Assembly: GCA_033584155.1 (NCBI GenBank)
Contig: CP138355.1
Span: forward strand, 4,739,501 to 4,803,500
Reading direction: 5' to 3'
Length of the DNA: 64,000 nt
DNA from: Candidatus Electrothrix scaldis
Lineage (GTDB): Bacteria > Desulfobacterota > Desulfobulbia > Desulfobulbales > Desulfobulbaceae
Part shown: positions 50,750-59,389 of the stretch, in pieces
Numbering within the stretch: position 1 is the first letter of the stretch
Layout: each line of letters begins with the position of its first letter
Program-made: the position numbers and the translations under genes
The notes under the pieces: generated by a model
Seen by the model: only the letters and a program-made list of their open reading frames with translations
What the model was told of the DNA's origin: nothing
Database searches by the model: none

Positions 50750-51331
50750 AATATTCTCTTTTTTTTCTAAAGGTTCAAAAAATCGAAATAAACGTTCTTC
50801 AAATATAAAGCAAAACACAGGGCTGTAATCCCGCCAAACACAAATATTCCCGCAAAAAAGGACCATTCGGCAGACCAAATAAGTTCAGATCCCCATGCTT
50901 TTCGATCCTGTCTTTGCACGGCGTAGCCCCAGACCTCCCAAGGGCAATTGAAGTAGCAGCAGCGTTCAGCCCCTTTTCCTGCTCCCACCGCATTTCCGGT
51001 CGTATCCTTGCTTACAGCCCCTGCAATAAGGTCGGGGAGAAGCTATATGATCATCCAGCCGATATAATTTAAGGTATAAAAAAGGGAGCAAACATCCGGT
51101 TCTGCCAGATATGAATCATTTCGTAACGGTAGAGGCTGTTCCCTGAAGGCTCCGAGAAATTGCTCATAACAGAGCCTTGAGAATGCAAATGTCGATTTGA
51201 GCTGAGGCATTAGAAAGGGTAAATTGAAAAGATCCGAATTTGCCTGCCTGACAGCTTATTTTTTCAGCTACGGGTGTAATCTTGACGAACGACATAAATA
51301 TTTTTTTGTTTTTCTAAGCAGAAGATAAGGT
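50750..51331. other. Degraded stretch, 582 bp, inside the injection-system operon
   Basis: It holds an N-terminal remnant of a second PASTA-type gene (51212-51296) and a 73-codon minus-strand frame (50767-50988) ending in a plausible membrane segment (FFAGIFVFGGITALCFALYL) without a clear start. I treat both as decay products. No full gene is supported. Confidence 0.5.
51212..51296 (-). pseudogene. Remnant of the 5' end of a second PASTA-type gene
   Basis: Read on the minus strand it starts ATG TCG and encodes a near copy of the first 28 residues of the PASTA protein (KITP, EKISCQAGK, SFQF). The matching part of the intact gene is 50668-50749. The sequence then falls out of frame and homology ends. 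Confidence 0.7.
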
Positions 51332-51925
51332 TTATGAGTCTACGGTAATAAGTTCATCAGTGATGTGTGCTGGCTTCTCATGCGCCACAATCCGTTTAAT
51401 AAGTTCTTTGTATTTTTCCGCACTAGATGGAATAGTCACGCGAATATGAAAGGGTGGCAATGTATCCCCTGAGTCGGTTTGACCTTCTTCCACTTTCACC
51501 CCGGTTAATCCAGTTGCCGTCTGGAGCATCTGCTCCAGACCGTAGCGTGTGCCGCGCAATTTTGCTAATTTTACCGCAGTCGCAATCAACTCGCGCAAGT
51601 AACCGGCTTCGGTCGGCAGAGTACGCTCCTGCCAGTGACGCGGTGCTGTACCGACTTTGTTCGGTTCAAATAAATATGTCAAATTAAGCCAATGAGCAAG
51701 CATGGGCAGGAAGGCTTCGCCAGTCCGGCGCGGATCAAAAAACTGGTCCGAATTCTGCAGGATCTCCTCTATCGGAGCATGCATTTGCGCCATAATTTCC
51801 AGAATAACGCCCAAAATCGAACCGTCCTGCGCTGTTCTCTGCATGACCATAGGCAGTAATTTTTCAATTTCAGAACGTTTCTTTTTAATTTCAGAACGTT
51901 TCTTTTCAATTTCAGAACGTTTCAT
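51332..51925 (-). CDS. Phage tail protein I-like baseplate component
   Basis: The 197-residue protein matches the tail-protein-I type of contractile injection systems (FDPRRTGEAFLPMLAHWLNL, LRELIATAVKLAKLRGTRYGLEQML, ITDELITVDS), which links baseplate wedges to fibres. Its N-terminus is a three-fold repeat of about 7 residues (KRSEIEK), coded by a 21-bp tandem repeat, forming a charged helix. It lies 28 bases after the baseplate J gene and is the last core structural gene of the operon. Confidence 0.8.
   Translation of the reverse strand: MKRSEIEKKRSEIKKKRSEIEKLLPMVMQRTAQDGSILGVILEIMAQMHAPIEEILQNSDQFFDPRRTGEAFLPMLAHWLNLTYLFEPNKVGTAPRHWQERTLPTEAGYLRELIATAVKLAKLRGTRYGLEQMLQTATGLTGVKVEEGQTDSGDTLPPFHIRVTIPSSAEKYKELIKRIVAHEKPAHITDELITVDS
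51862..51924. repeat. Three-unit 21-bp tandem repeat at the start of the tail protein I gene
   Basis: Units based on AATTTCAGAACGTTTCTTTT on the plus strand repeat three times with one or two changes. They encode the repeated K-R-S-E-I-(E/K)-K heptads at the N-terminus. Unit number could vary between strains. Confidence 0.75.
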
Positions 51926-51953
51926 CGCAACTCATCGTATGCAAAGGAAAAGT

Positions 51954-54563
51954 TTATTGATCATGCTCAACAACAACTTCATGAACATCGGAACAGAACA
52001 GCCACGTCGGCGGCAGGGTTACCTTATCGCTGAATTCATTAACGGAACAATTTTTATAAGTCTTCCCAAGATCATAACTGCGATATATTCCGTGTGAACC
52101 GACCGCCAGGAGACAATGCTGATTATCCTTAACAGGGCGTTGAGCAACACCTTCAACAGTATAAAATTTCTCCAATTTTTCGACCTTAAGACCGCAATTG
52201 ACATCTGACGGGTTCCATTCCGAATCCCCCGACCCCGTATTCAGCTGTAAAACACCACGACGGCTACTACCAGCAATGACCTGTCGGCCCATAAAGTCCA
52301 GGGAGGTGCATGTTCCGGCATCCCACCCTTTACTGAATTTCTTCCAGTGTTTTTTCGAGTCGCCCGATTCCTGAAGCTGCCAACGCGCACAGCCTTCTCC
52401 GGGGTCACTGCCTATAGCTGCAAATCCAGCCCATAAATAAAGTTGCGTCTCACCGTACTGCACTTTCAACAGCTTGATATTCTTTTCTTTCTGTCCGATT
52501 CCTTTAAATTCCTTTCCGGAATCGACAGATAGATACACTCCTGTATCCGGCGGAGTGGCCACTGCAATATAGTTGATACCGGCCTGATCAGTGGCAACGG
52601 CTACAGAACGGGCCTTTAACAGCTGCATATTCCGATCACGACTATTAGGCATCGGTTTCCATTCCTGATCGGTTCTGATACTGTAGACAAACAGCCCGTT
52701 TTCAGTGGCAACAAGTAAATCCGGTCGACCGTTACGCTCCATCCATGCAATATCATTAATTTTGTAATCCATTCGACGTATCGGCTCCCAGTTTTCTCCG
52801 CAATCACGGGACAAATACAGTTTATGTTTATTATCAGTACTTGATGAACGGCTCCAAACCGCCACTAAGCCAGCAACACCAGCGGTCACCTGATTAGCTT
52901 TCGGAAAACTTTTTACACCCTGCACTTTTTCGTCGGGCCACTGTCCAATACACTCCCAGCCATCTCCATTATTAAGGGACCGGAAGATTGAATCTCCAGA
53001 TGCGGCATACCAAGTATCACTATGCCAATCATCAACATCAATCGAGGTTACATCGCAGGAAGGTGCCTGACTGACTTTGAGCTTAACCGGGTCAACAGTT
53101 TTGACTCCGGGATCCTCGTTGAGGATGCGATAAATATCATAGGTTGTAATTGATTGCCCGAAAGGCCAGCCCGCTGGTTGCAGGTGCTCAGTACACAGCG
53201 GGTTAATCATCTGATACAAACGCTGAGTAATCCGCTGCTTCACAACCTCGCAATCCTCTTCCTGATGTACCTTCAGCGAAACGCAGGCTTTCACGGTTTT
53301 GTAGTGGCACCAGACCACACTGCAAATGCTGCCCAGTGGGCTGCATTTTTCAAGATTGCTGCGAATCTTCCGAGCGACCTCCTCGTTTTCAGCCCCATGC
53401 AAAATTTCTGGCGTCATCGGATCATCAGAACTTGATATCTGCGGCACTAAAACAACTTCAACTGTTCCTCGATCAGCATACTTCCAGTGTGAATGCTTTG
53501 TGTAGGCATGGACTCGACTAGCCTGTTCAGACTGCCCGGCAATCAGCTCAAAGTCCTGAGCTGTTACAGCCCTCTTGAGAGAATGTAATTCCAAAGGACC
53601 GCGTATTAATGCATTGTCTAATGATTCTAAATCGCTCCCTCCATTAGCCTGTTCAGGATTAGTAACCTCAAGCTTAGCCCCTTCAAGCCCCTCAACTTTA
53701 TCAATGAGCTTGACAAGTGTATCCGGTAGGAGATTACCTTTCCGTCCTCCGCCTATGCGGAACCGTGCAATGATACTGCGCTTGAATTTAGGGGTTGCTG
53801 CAATCGCCCCCGTTGTCGATTCGTTACCTTTCGCTTGATGCTGTTCGAGTGAAGGAGCAAAGCTGATTGTTCCTGCGGCCCGGTCAGCTAAATAAACATG
53901 ATCATCAGGACTGACGCTGGCAAAGGTTTCAACTTCCTGCCATATATAATACTTTTTCTTGTTAAAAGGTATACACCTGTCACCGACATTATCAGGCAGT
54001 TCTTCTTCCTCGGCTTCAATAGCGATAATCAGGTCCAAATACCCGGTCGGTGCAATAAGCGGTGCCTGCGGTAATTGCAGGCGTAATCCGGGCTCCCCTG
54101 TCCCTCTGCCTACTTCTGTAAAACCGAGCCACTCGGAATGTATTGCCGGGACATCAATAAAGGTTTGCCCGACAGAAAGCTCGACATCTCGTAAGGTCAT
54201 AAACTGTGGACCTGATTGTTGACAGCCGACCTTGGTGTTTTTTTTGATTATCACAGGATCATTTGCTGGCTCCGATAGGCTGAAACGAAGGTTTGTGACT
54301 GCTGCGGAAGGGGGCTGCAGTTCAACACCGATTAACCGCAAAAGTTCAATATATACCTTTTCCGGTAGACGGTTGACACGATAGATCATCGCATCGGTCA
54401 GATAAGCAAACAGCTCCAGAAGAATTACGCCCGGATCACCCGGATCACCCGGATGGCTGGGTTTCCATCCAGATGATGATGATAATGATTCGGCATAGCT
54501 AATAGCTTCATCCCGCAATTTCTTAAAGTGGCGATCATCCAGATTCGGCGAACGTAGCGACAT
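51954..54563 (-). CDS. Baseplate J-like protein with C-terminal BNR/beta-propeller extension
   Basis: The 869-residue protein has a baseplate J N-terminal part (about 1-520: DPGVILLELFAYLTDAMIYRVNRLPEKVYIELLRLIG, then a beta-rich core and RIGGGRKGNLLPDTL), as in the Afp11/12 wedge proteins. From about 525 to the end it has repeated WYAASGDSIFRSLNNGDGW-, KLYLSRDCGENWEPI-, TGVYLSVDSGKEF- and GIYRSYDLGKTYKN-type blocks. Such S-x-D-x-G-x-x-W Asp-box repeats form six- or seven-bladed BNR propellers. Attaching one to a baseplate wedge is unusual and could give a receptor- or envelope-binding ring. It overlaps gp25 as TAATG. Confidence 0.82.
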   Translation of the reverse strand: MSLRSPNLDDRHFKKLRDEAISYAESLSSSSGWKPSHPGDPGDPGVILLELFAYLTDAMIYRVNRLPEKVYIELLRLIGVELQPPSAAVTNLRFSLSEPANDPVIIKKNTKVGCQQSGPQFMTLRDVELSVGQTFIDVPAIHSEWLGFTEVGRGTGEPGLRLQLPQAPLIAPTGYLDLIIAIEAEEEELPDNVGDRCIPFNKKKYYIWQEVETFASVSPDDHVYLADRAAGTISFAPSLEQHQAKGNESTTGAIAATPKFKRSIIARFRIGGGRKGNLLPDTLVKLIDKVEGLEGAKLEVTNPEQANGGSDLESLDNALIRGPLELHSLKRAVTAQDFELIAGQSEQASRVHAYTKHSHWKYADRGTVEVVLVPQISSSDDPMTPEILHGAENEEVARKIRSNLEKCSPLGSICSVVWCHYKTVKACVSLKVHQEEDCEVVKQRITQRLYQMINPLCTEHLQPAGWPFGQSITTYDIYRILNEDPGVKTVDPVKLKVSQAPSCDVTSIDVDDWHSDTWYAASGDSIFRSLNNGDGWECIGQWPDEKVQGVKSFPKANQVTAGVAGLVAVWSRSSSTDNKHKLYLSRDCGENWEPIRRMDYKINDIAWMERNGRPDLLVATENGLFVYSIRTDQEWKPMPNSRDRNMQLLKARSVAVATDQAGINYIAVATPPDTGVYLSVDSGKEFKGIGQKEKNIKLLKVQYGETQLYLWAGFAAIGSDPGEGCARWQLQESGDSKKHWKKFSKGWDAGTCTSLDFMGRQVIAGSSRRGVLQLNTGSGDSEWNPSDVNCGLKVEKLEKFYTVEGVAQRPVKDNQHCLLAVGSHGIYRSYDLGKTYKNCSVNEFSDKVTLPPTWLFCSDVHEVVVEHDQ

Positions 54564-54991
54564 TAACTTTCTCCAACCATTAAATCCATTGTCAGTACCA
54601 GTTGATCATCAACGCGAGTGCTCCGCATGCGATAGTCAAGGGTTATAACCAGGTAAGCAGCATTCTCAGGGGATCTTTGCGCATCCAATGCCAATATTTC
54701 AATTCGTGGTTCCCATTGATCCAGTGCCCGTCGCACATAGTGAATAGCAAGTCCGGCTGTCGTATCGTCATTAGGTGAAAATAACAGGCGATGCAGATAA
54801 CAGCCATAATCCGGTCGCATCACTCGTTCTCCCGGACGCGTGGAAAGCAACATCAGAATAGCCTGGCGAATTGATGCTGTTCCTTCGGTTGTCTGTAGCG
54901 TTCTGTCAGGGTTCGTTACTAACCCTGTTTGTCCTTCATGCAGATCAAAATCCGGATGGATAAAACGAAGGGCCTGATAACGTAATGACAT
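54563..54991 (-). CDS. gp25/GPW-type baseplate protein
   Basis: I use the ATG at 54991, with GAGGT 8 bases upstream; a TTG at 55009 would lengthen it by 6 residues. The 142-residue protein has the gp25 signature: SIRQAILMLLSTRPGERVMRPDYGC, then LLFSPNDDTTAGL. It starts sheath assembly in contractile systems. It sits between the PAAR-position gene and baseplate J. Confidence 0.88.
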   Translation of the reverse strand: MSLRYQALRFIHPDFDLHEGQTGLVTNPDRTLQTTEGTASIRQAILMLLSTRPGERVMRPDYGCYLHRLLFSPNDDTTAGLAIHYVRRALDQWEPRIEILALDAQRSPENAAYLVITLDYRMRSTRVDDQLVLTMDLMVGES

Positions 54992-54992
54992 A

Positions 54993-55337
54993 TCAAATAC
55001 CTCGGACAAAATTTTGGCCGGGACGGGTCACCTGATATTTTGACGGAGGCACACTGTCAGTAACACCGTTCACGGTACCCAGACAAACAGGCTTTCCGTT
55101 AATGCGAATAAAACGTGAGTATCCGGTACTGACAGAAAGTGTCAAGGTACATGGTTTACTGTTCGTGCTTGCAGGATGCTTACAACCGCTGATCGGGCGT
55201 TTAAGAGTATTCGCCTGAATACTTACCCGCCCGCCCGAAATCTTCACAAATGACTGCGTAACCTTTAGATCCACTTTACCGGCAGCAGGGTGCAGACAAT
55301 GCAGTACACTTTTTTCTGTCAACCAATAATGCATCAT
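54993..55337 (-). CDS. PAAR-position spike-tip candidate, 114 residues
   Basis: The small protein is beta-rich with Cys and His (CLHPAAGKVD, GCKHPASTNSKPCTLT, GKPVCLG), compatible with the metal-tipped cone of PAAR-like proteins (Afp10 position), although the classic PAAR repeats are not evident. Its place immediately downstream of the VgrG-like spike gene, with a 4-base overlap, is the main argument. Confidence 0.55.
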   Translation of the reverse strand: MMHYWLTEKSVLHCLHPAAGKVDLKVTQSFVKISGGRVSIQANTLKRPISGCKHPASTNSKPCTLTLSVSTGYSRFIRINGKPVCLGTVNGVTDSVPPSKYQVTRPGQNFVRGI

Positions 55338-56854
55338 TTTTGCTCGAAGTCTATTTTGTTTGCCCGAAAAAGCATTTTTTTTCCAGGTGCTTCGATTGTC
55401 AGGTCACTCTCCGCATGCAAAATTACTTTTTTGGGATGCAACTCTATGTGGCTGCCATCTCGGTTCGTTACCTTCACAGTACCTTGTTCGTCATCCAAGC
55501 ACAATTTCTGACCTCCCGGTGTGGTAAAGGTATAGCATTTTACGCCACCGCTTCGAATCCCGTCATCCGGCGGGCCAGCCTTGCCGTAGAGACCGCCGAT
55601 CACGACGCCCTGACTTGGGTTTCCGTCAATAAATAAAACCAGTACCTGGTCCCCTGCATCCGGCAGTGCGATGAGTCCTTTATTGCGTCCTGCCCCAGGA
55701 TATGTGACTTCCAGCCAGAGAGATTCAAGCTTACCCAAATCTGGGAACTCCACCTTGATACGCCCTTTATTTTCCGGGTCATGGATATCGCTGACAACCC
55801 CCATTGAAGACTGAATATGCTGTTTTGGAGTGCTGAAAGCAGGAGGGAATGTGTCAAATTCACAAAGATAACCTTGTGAACGGTTTAAAATATGCTTGAC
55901 GTTTGACAACACATACCGGCCTGTTTTCTGTTTGGCGGCCACCCCGGCCAGACAGACCTGTTGACCGGGACGCAATAACGGGTTTCCTTCCGCCACTCCC
56001 TGAAGCACAGCTTCACCAGCCTTCCGCCTCTCCAGCATAGCCTGCCCCAAAGCCGCTGCTTCCTCAGTGCTGCCAAGCGGCTGGCCTGTCAGAAATCGTT
56101 CGCCGGACACCCCTGAATGGCCCGACCGCGTCTCGTGCTTTTCCGGTTCAGGATATCCATCCGCGCCTGCTTTACCTGAAACAGCTTCAGCTGTTTGCGG
56201 GTTCCAACCAAAGACCTCCACAGAACGACAGGCAGGTTCGGTATTGCGTGTCGTTGTTACACTGAGTAAATTCCGTTCCCACTCAAGCTCTATCATGTTT
56301 CGCTCAATTCCAGACAATGAAAAAATATGAAGCTCGTCATCCCATAGAGCGAAATAACGACCGTATCGTTGGATATTCTCGTTCAATAATGCCAGATCCG
56401 ACTGTTGCCACTGCATGATTTGCCTGAATCGAATTGCCGGGCCGTGAACTTGAATGTGCAAACCCAGATCTCCGGTCAGCTCTTTCACCAATCCAGCTAA
56501 CGAAATATCTTCAAACTGACGTAGATGCTGACGTTTACGTAAGCGGTGCAACAAATCGTAACTGCGAAGGATCATATTCTGATGACCATCGGCTGTATAT
56601 TGCTGTTCGCATGCCGTCACCTCACCGGTAAAAAGACAATTCGTCTCGTTACCGATCCAAATTCTGATCGCTGTGCCTAAGGCGACAGAATCTGAAGCGG
56701 ACATATTCTGCATGCAAAATGTTATCTCACATTGAGCAGGCAGACAAAGCACTTGCTGTACAACAATACTTTGAAGAGCATTCCGGAGCCTGCTCTTCAA
56801 GGGCTGTTCACCGAGGTATATTTGCAATGGAGGGAGCTGAGATGCTTGTATCAT
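55334..56854 (-). CDS. VgrG/gp5-like spike protein of the injection system
   Basis: The 506-residue protein has a gp27-like N-terminal half (IRIWIGNETNCLFTGEVTACEQ, LRSYDLLHRLRKRQH) and a gp5 OB-fold (MGVVSDIHDPENKGRIKVEFPDL, ALPDAGDQVLVLFIDGNP). It ends with a beta-helix-like tail (IELHPKKVILHAESDLTIEAPG). It forms the trimeric puncturing hub. It overlaps the LysM gene upstream (ATGA) and the PAAR-position gene downstream. Confidence 0.9.
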   Translation of the reverse strand: MIQASQLPPLQIYLGEQPLKSRLRNALQSIVVQQVLCLPAQCEITFCMQNMSASDSVALGTAIRIWIGNETNCLFTGEVTACEQQYTADGHQNMILRSYDLLHRLRKRQHLRQFEDISLAGLVKELTGDLGLHIQVHGPAIRFRQIMQWQQSDLALLNENIQRYGRYFALWDDELHIFSLSGIERNMIELEWERNLLSVTTTRNTEPACRSVEVFGWNPQTAEAVSGKAGADGYPEPEKHETRSGHSGVSGERFLTGQPLGSTEEAAALGQAMLERRKAGEAVLQGVAEGNPLLRPGQQVCLAGVAAKQKTGRYVLSNVKHILNRSQGYLCEFDTFPPAFSTPKQHIQSSMGVVSDIHDPENKGRIKVEFPDLGKLESLWLEVTYPGAGRNKGLIALPDAGDQVLVLFIDGNPSQGVVIGGLYGKAGPPDDGIRSGGVKCYTFTTPGGQKLCLDDEQGTVKVTNRDGSHIELHPKKVILHAESDLTIEAPGKKMLFRANKIDFEQK

Positions 56855-57606
56855 TTCCGAACATCATCCTGAGCAGGAATCTGCAAAACTGACCCAACAT
56901 CCAACTGTAAAGGGTCATTGATATTATTAACCCATGCCAGCAACCGCCACAAGGCGGGATCTCCATAATATTTGTAGGCCATCTGTTCTAGCCGCTCTGC
57001 TTCACCGGTTTCGGAAAAAGCGTCCGTAACTGCTCCGCTGACAGCATGCGTCAATGTAGTACTTTTCAACTCAGGTATCTCACCGGAAAAATCATCCGGT
57101 AGTTCCAAAGGAAGCTTAGCTCCGCCTGACATATCATCGCGGCTTTCCGTCACCCTGCGCATGCGTAAGCGAAGAAAAGAACGCTGAGGAATTCCATCTG
57201 CTGTAAAATGCTCAAGCCGCTCGGCAATATCTGTTATTACACCGAGAAAATTAAATGCTTTTCCCCAAATAAAACGAACCGACTCCGGGTGCCAGCGCCC
57301 TTCATCCGAAGCATAATTTTCTGTCAGCAGCCAAAGAGGTTTTGTCAGCCGACGCACGTCCCTATATTCGATTTGTGTACCGGAATTTGAGAGATTGATA
57401 TCAAAAAGAAGGTTCACTGTCAGCAAGGTAGTGCCTCCGCCGGTAAACAGCAGAGGATCATCAGTTAAATTGCTCCCTGTCACTAAGCCGCCATGCAGAC
57501 TTCGCGTTTTTACACCTGCCTGTCGCTGCATCAGCAGACTTTCCGGGTTGAGCAGACAGGGAATTTGCTCATTTTTAGACTCAATAAGAAACATTACGCG
57601 TTCCAT
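56851..57606 (-). CDS. LysM-type tube/hub protein (Afp7-like)
   Basis: The 251-residue protein begins with a beta-rich hub domain (IESKNEQIPCLLNPESL, TTLLTVNLLFDI) and ends in a LysM-like module (QMAYKYYGDPALWRLLAWVNNINDP...LDVGSVLQIP), the layout of Afp7-type proteins that connect tube and spike. A second start at 57594 is possible. It overlaps the spike gene and, by 13 bases, the upstream unknown gene. Confidence 0.85.
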   Translation of the reverse strand: MERVMFLIESKNEQIPCLLNPESLLMQRQAGVKTRSLHGGLVTGSNLTDDPLLFTGGGTTLLTVNLLFDINLSNSGTQIEYRDVRRLTKPLWLLTENYASDEGRWHPESVRFIWGKAFNFLGVITDIAERLEHFTADGIPQRSFLRLRMRRVTESRDDMSGGAKLPLELPDDFSGEIPELKSTTLTHAVSGAVTDAFSETGEAERLEQMAYKYYGDPALWRLLAWVNNINDPLQLDVGSVLQIPAQDDVRK

Positions 57607-58856
57607 AATGTCCCCATCATTTCTTTCCTGCGTTGTTTTTCTCGCTGTTCTGACGTGGTGGAGTGATCAGTTCGAAACTGTTCCTGAAAAGTCTCTTCAA
57701 TAAGAGAGGGCCATTCCTTGGCAGTAAATTTCGTTTCCGACATACCTGTTGAATCTAATTCGTCATTTTTAAGTGAAGGCCACGTTCCTGTTACATGCAA
57801 AAAACTTTGTCGAGTCTGTCCGTTTTGTTGAGAAAAATCAAATTGAAGGGAGTTATCAGCGTGTTGTCCAGTAGGAGTAATTTTTTGAAAAGAGCAAGAC
57901 GGTTCTTCTATGGAGTTTTCGGATCTGGACAACGTTCCGTTGACCGTATTGCTCCTCAACCCATCCTGTTCTCTTTTTTTCTCTACAGATTGACCCGACA
58001 CAGAACAGAACTCATTATATTCGTTTTTCTCCTCTAATCTCTTATGATGAATTTTGTTTTCAAACGTACTTTCTCCAAAATTGTCGCTTCGAATATCAGG
58101 TTGTTTTTTAATTAAATATTCATTTTTCGTCGGTTTTCTTTTTCTTCTGTTCAGTTCGTTGGCTGGCAACTCCCCTGAGTTCATCTTGTTCCGAGGCGGA
58201 ACAGCAGGTGAATATACATTTTGTCGAACCGATAAGGTGCGCCGGTTCATATCAGTCATTTTTTTATTTTCAGTCAAACAGGTTGAAATACAATTTTTCT
58301 GTGAAATATCTTCAACGTTTTTTTCCTGTTGAGAACTTTCAGCAGAGCGTGTATCTGCTTCGGGACTCTGAGCCTGCAAAGGTACGCTACGTAAATTGTT
58401 ATGGTGCCAGTCGCGGACACAGCTTTTTCTCTTAGGTGTTACAAGATGCTGCTGCAAGGAATGAAAAATTCCAGTTACTCTGCGCTTTATTACACTCCTG
58501 TTTTTATCTTCAGGCGCAAGCGGTTGTTCAATGGCTGAACCTTTATCGCTGGTCAATTGTTCTGAAGCAAACTCATGTTGAAATGCCTGTGCCGATGTTG
58601 CCTGAGAACTCGGCAGTTCTTCAGAGCTTTTTGGTTCTGCATTAAAATAAATCACCCCTTCATAATCTTCGTTTTTCAGCAACTGCGGTGCTTTTTCTTG
58701 GACCAAGTTCAGCCAGTGTTGAGGGGGGCCGGATGCATTGCCTTCAGCCACCTGTCTTGCCGAATCACTCCTTGCCCCTTCGGCCTCAAAAGCAGCAAGC
58801 CTGCTTCCCCAGTCAATGAGCATGGAGCTGATTCTTCTCAAGAATCGCTTAAACAC
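57594..58856 (-). CDS. Large, mostly disordered protein of unknown function within the injection-system operon
   Basis: The 420-residue protein has an ordered start (SMLIDWGSRLAAFEAEGARSD, GPPQHWLNLVQEKAPQLL) and a short conserved-looking end (REKQRRKEMMGTLWNA). In between lie about 320 polar residues rich in Ser, Gln, Glu, Lys and Asn that look disordered. No membrane segment or catalytic motif is visible. By position (between tube and LysM protein) it replaces the small Afp6-type gene. It could be a cargo, a length-determining or a chaperone-like protein; no single reading is favoured. Confidence 0.6.
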   Translation of the reverse strand: MFKRFLRRISSMLIDWGSRLAAFEAEGARSDSARQVAEGNASGPPQHWLNLVQEKAPQLLKNEDYEGVIYFNAEPKSSEELPSSQATSAQAFQHEFASEQLTSDKGSAIEQPLAPEDKNRSVIKRRVTGIFHSLQQHLVTPKRKSCVRDWHHNNLRSVPLQAQSPEADTRSAESSQQEKNVEDISQKNCISTCLTENKKMTDMNRRTLSVRQNVYSPAVPPRNKMNSGELPANELNRRKRKPTKNEYLIKKQPDIRSDNFGESTFENKIHHKRLEEKNEYNEFCSVSGQSVEKKREQDGLRSNTVNGTLSRSENSIEEPSCSFQKITPTGQHADNSLQFDFSQQNGQTRQSFLHVTGTWPSLKNDELDSTGMSETKFTAKEWPSLIEETFQEQFRTDHSTTSEQREKQRRKEMMGTLWNA

Positions 58857-59286
58857 CGGGATCCCGCTCTACCGATTCAGCCTGCAAGGTCATTCTTTCA
58901 ATAGCTATATTGTTGCCGCCAGCATCAAGCTCTGCTCCGCGCCACTCCGATGGCCAAACCCCGCTTAAGTTCCAGCGTGTTTTTTCAGTAACACCATCCG
59001 TTCCCAAAATAATAATGGAAATTTCTTTACGCTCAACATTACCGTTGACTGCTGTCATAAACCAGTCCCACATACTTCGAGTAGCGGTGAGTCCCCATTC
59101 ACAAAGGATAGGGGCAACAGTAGTTTGTACGGGCAGTTTCCGCACAACATTGGGCATTCCACCCTCTCGGTACTCAAGGCAGGACACTTTCATGCCCAAA
59201 CCGGAAACGCGTGTGAAATAGCCTGCCCTCTCCCCTTGTAATTCCAGAATAAAAGCGTAATTACGAAAAATATCCTGTTGCGGCAT
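58849..59286 (-). CDS. Inner tube protein (Hcp/gp19-like)
   Basis: The 145-residue protein has the contractile-tube pattern: NYAFILELQGERAGYFTRVSGLGMKV, then WGLTATRSMWDWFMTAVNG, WNLSGVWPSEW and ERMTLQAESVERD. It would stack as hexamers inside the sheath. A strong AAAGGGGA site precedes the ATG. Only one tube gene is present. Confidence 0.9.
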   Translation of the reverse strand: MPQQDIFRNYAFILELQGERAGYFTRVSGLGMKVSCLEYREGGMPNVVRKLPVQTTVAPILCEWGLTATRSMWDWFMTAVNGNVERKEISIIILGTDGVTEKTRWNLSGVWPSEWRGAELDAGGNNIAIERMTLQAESVERDPGV

Positions 59287-59389
59287 CTGTTTTCCCCTTT
59301 AGTACGTATCTATTTGGTTATGAAATCTCATTCCAACTAAAAAAATGAGCGGCCTCATTCTCGCATCCGCAAAGATGGTATTATTAATT

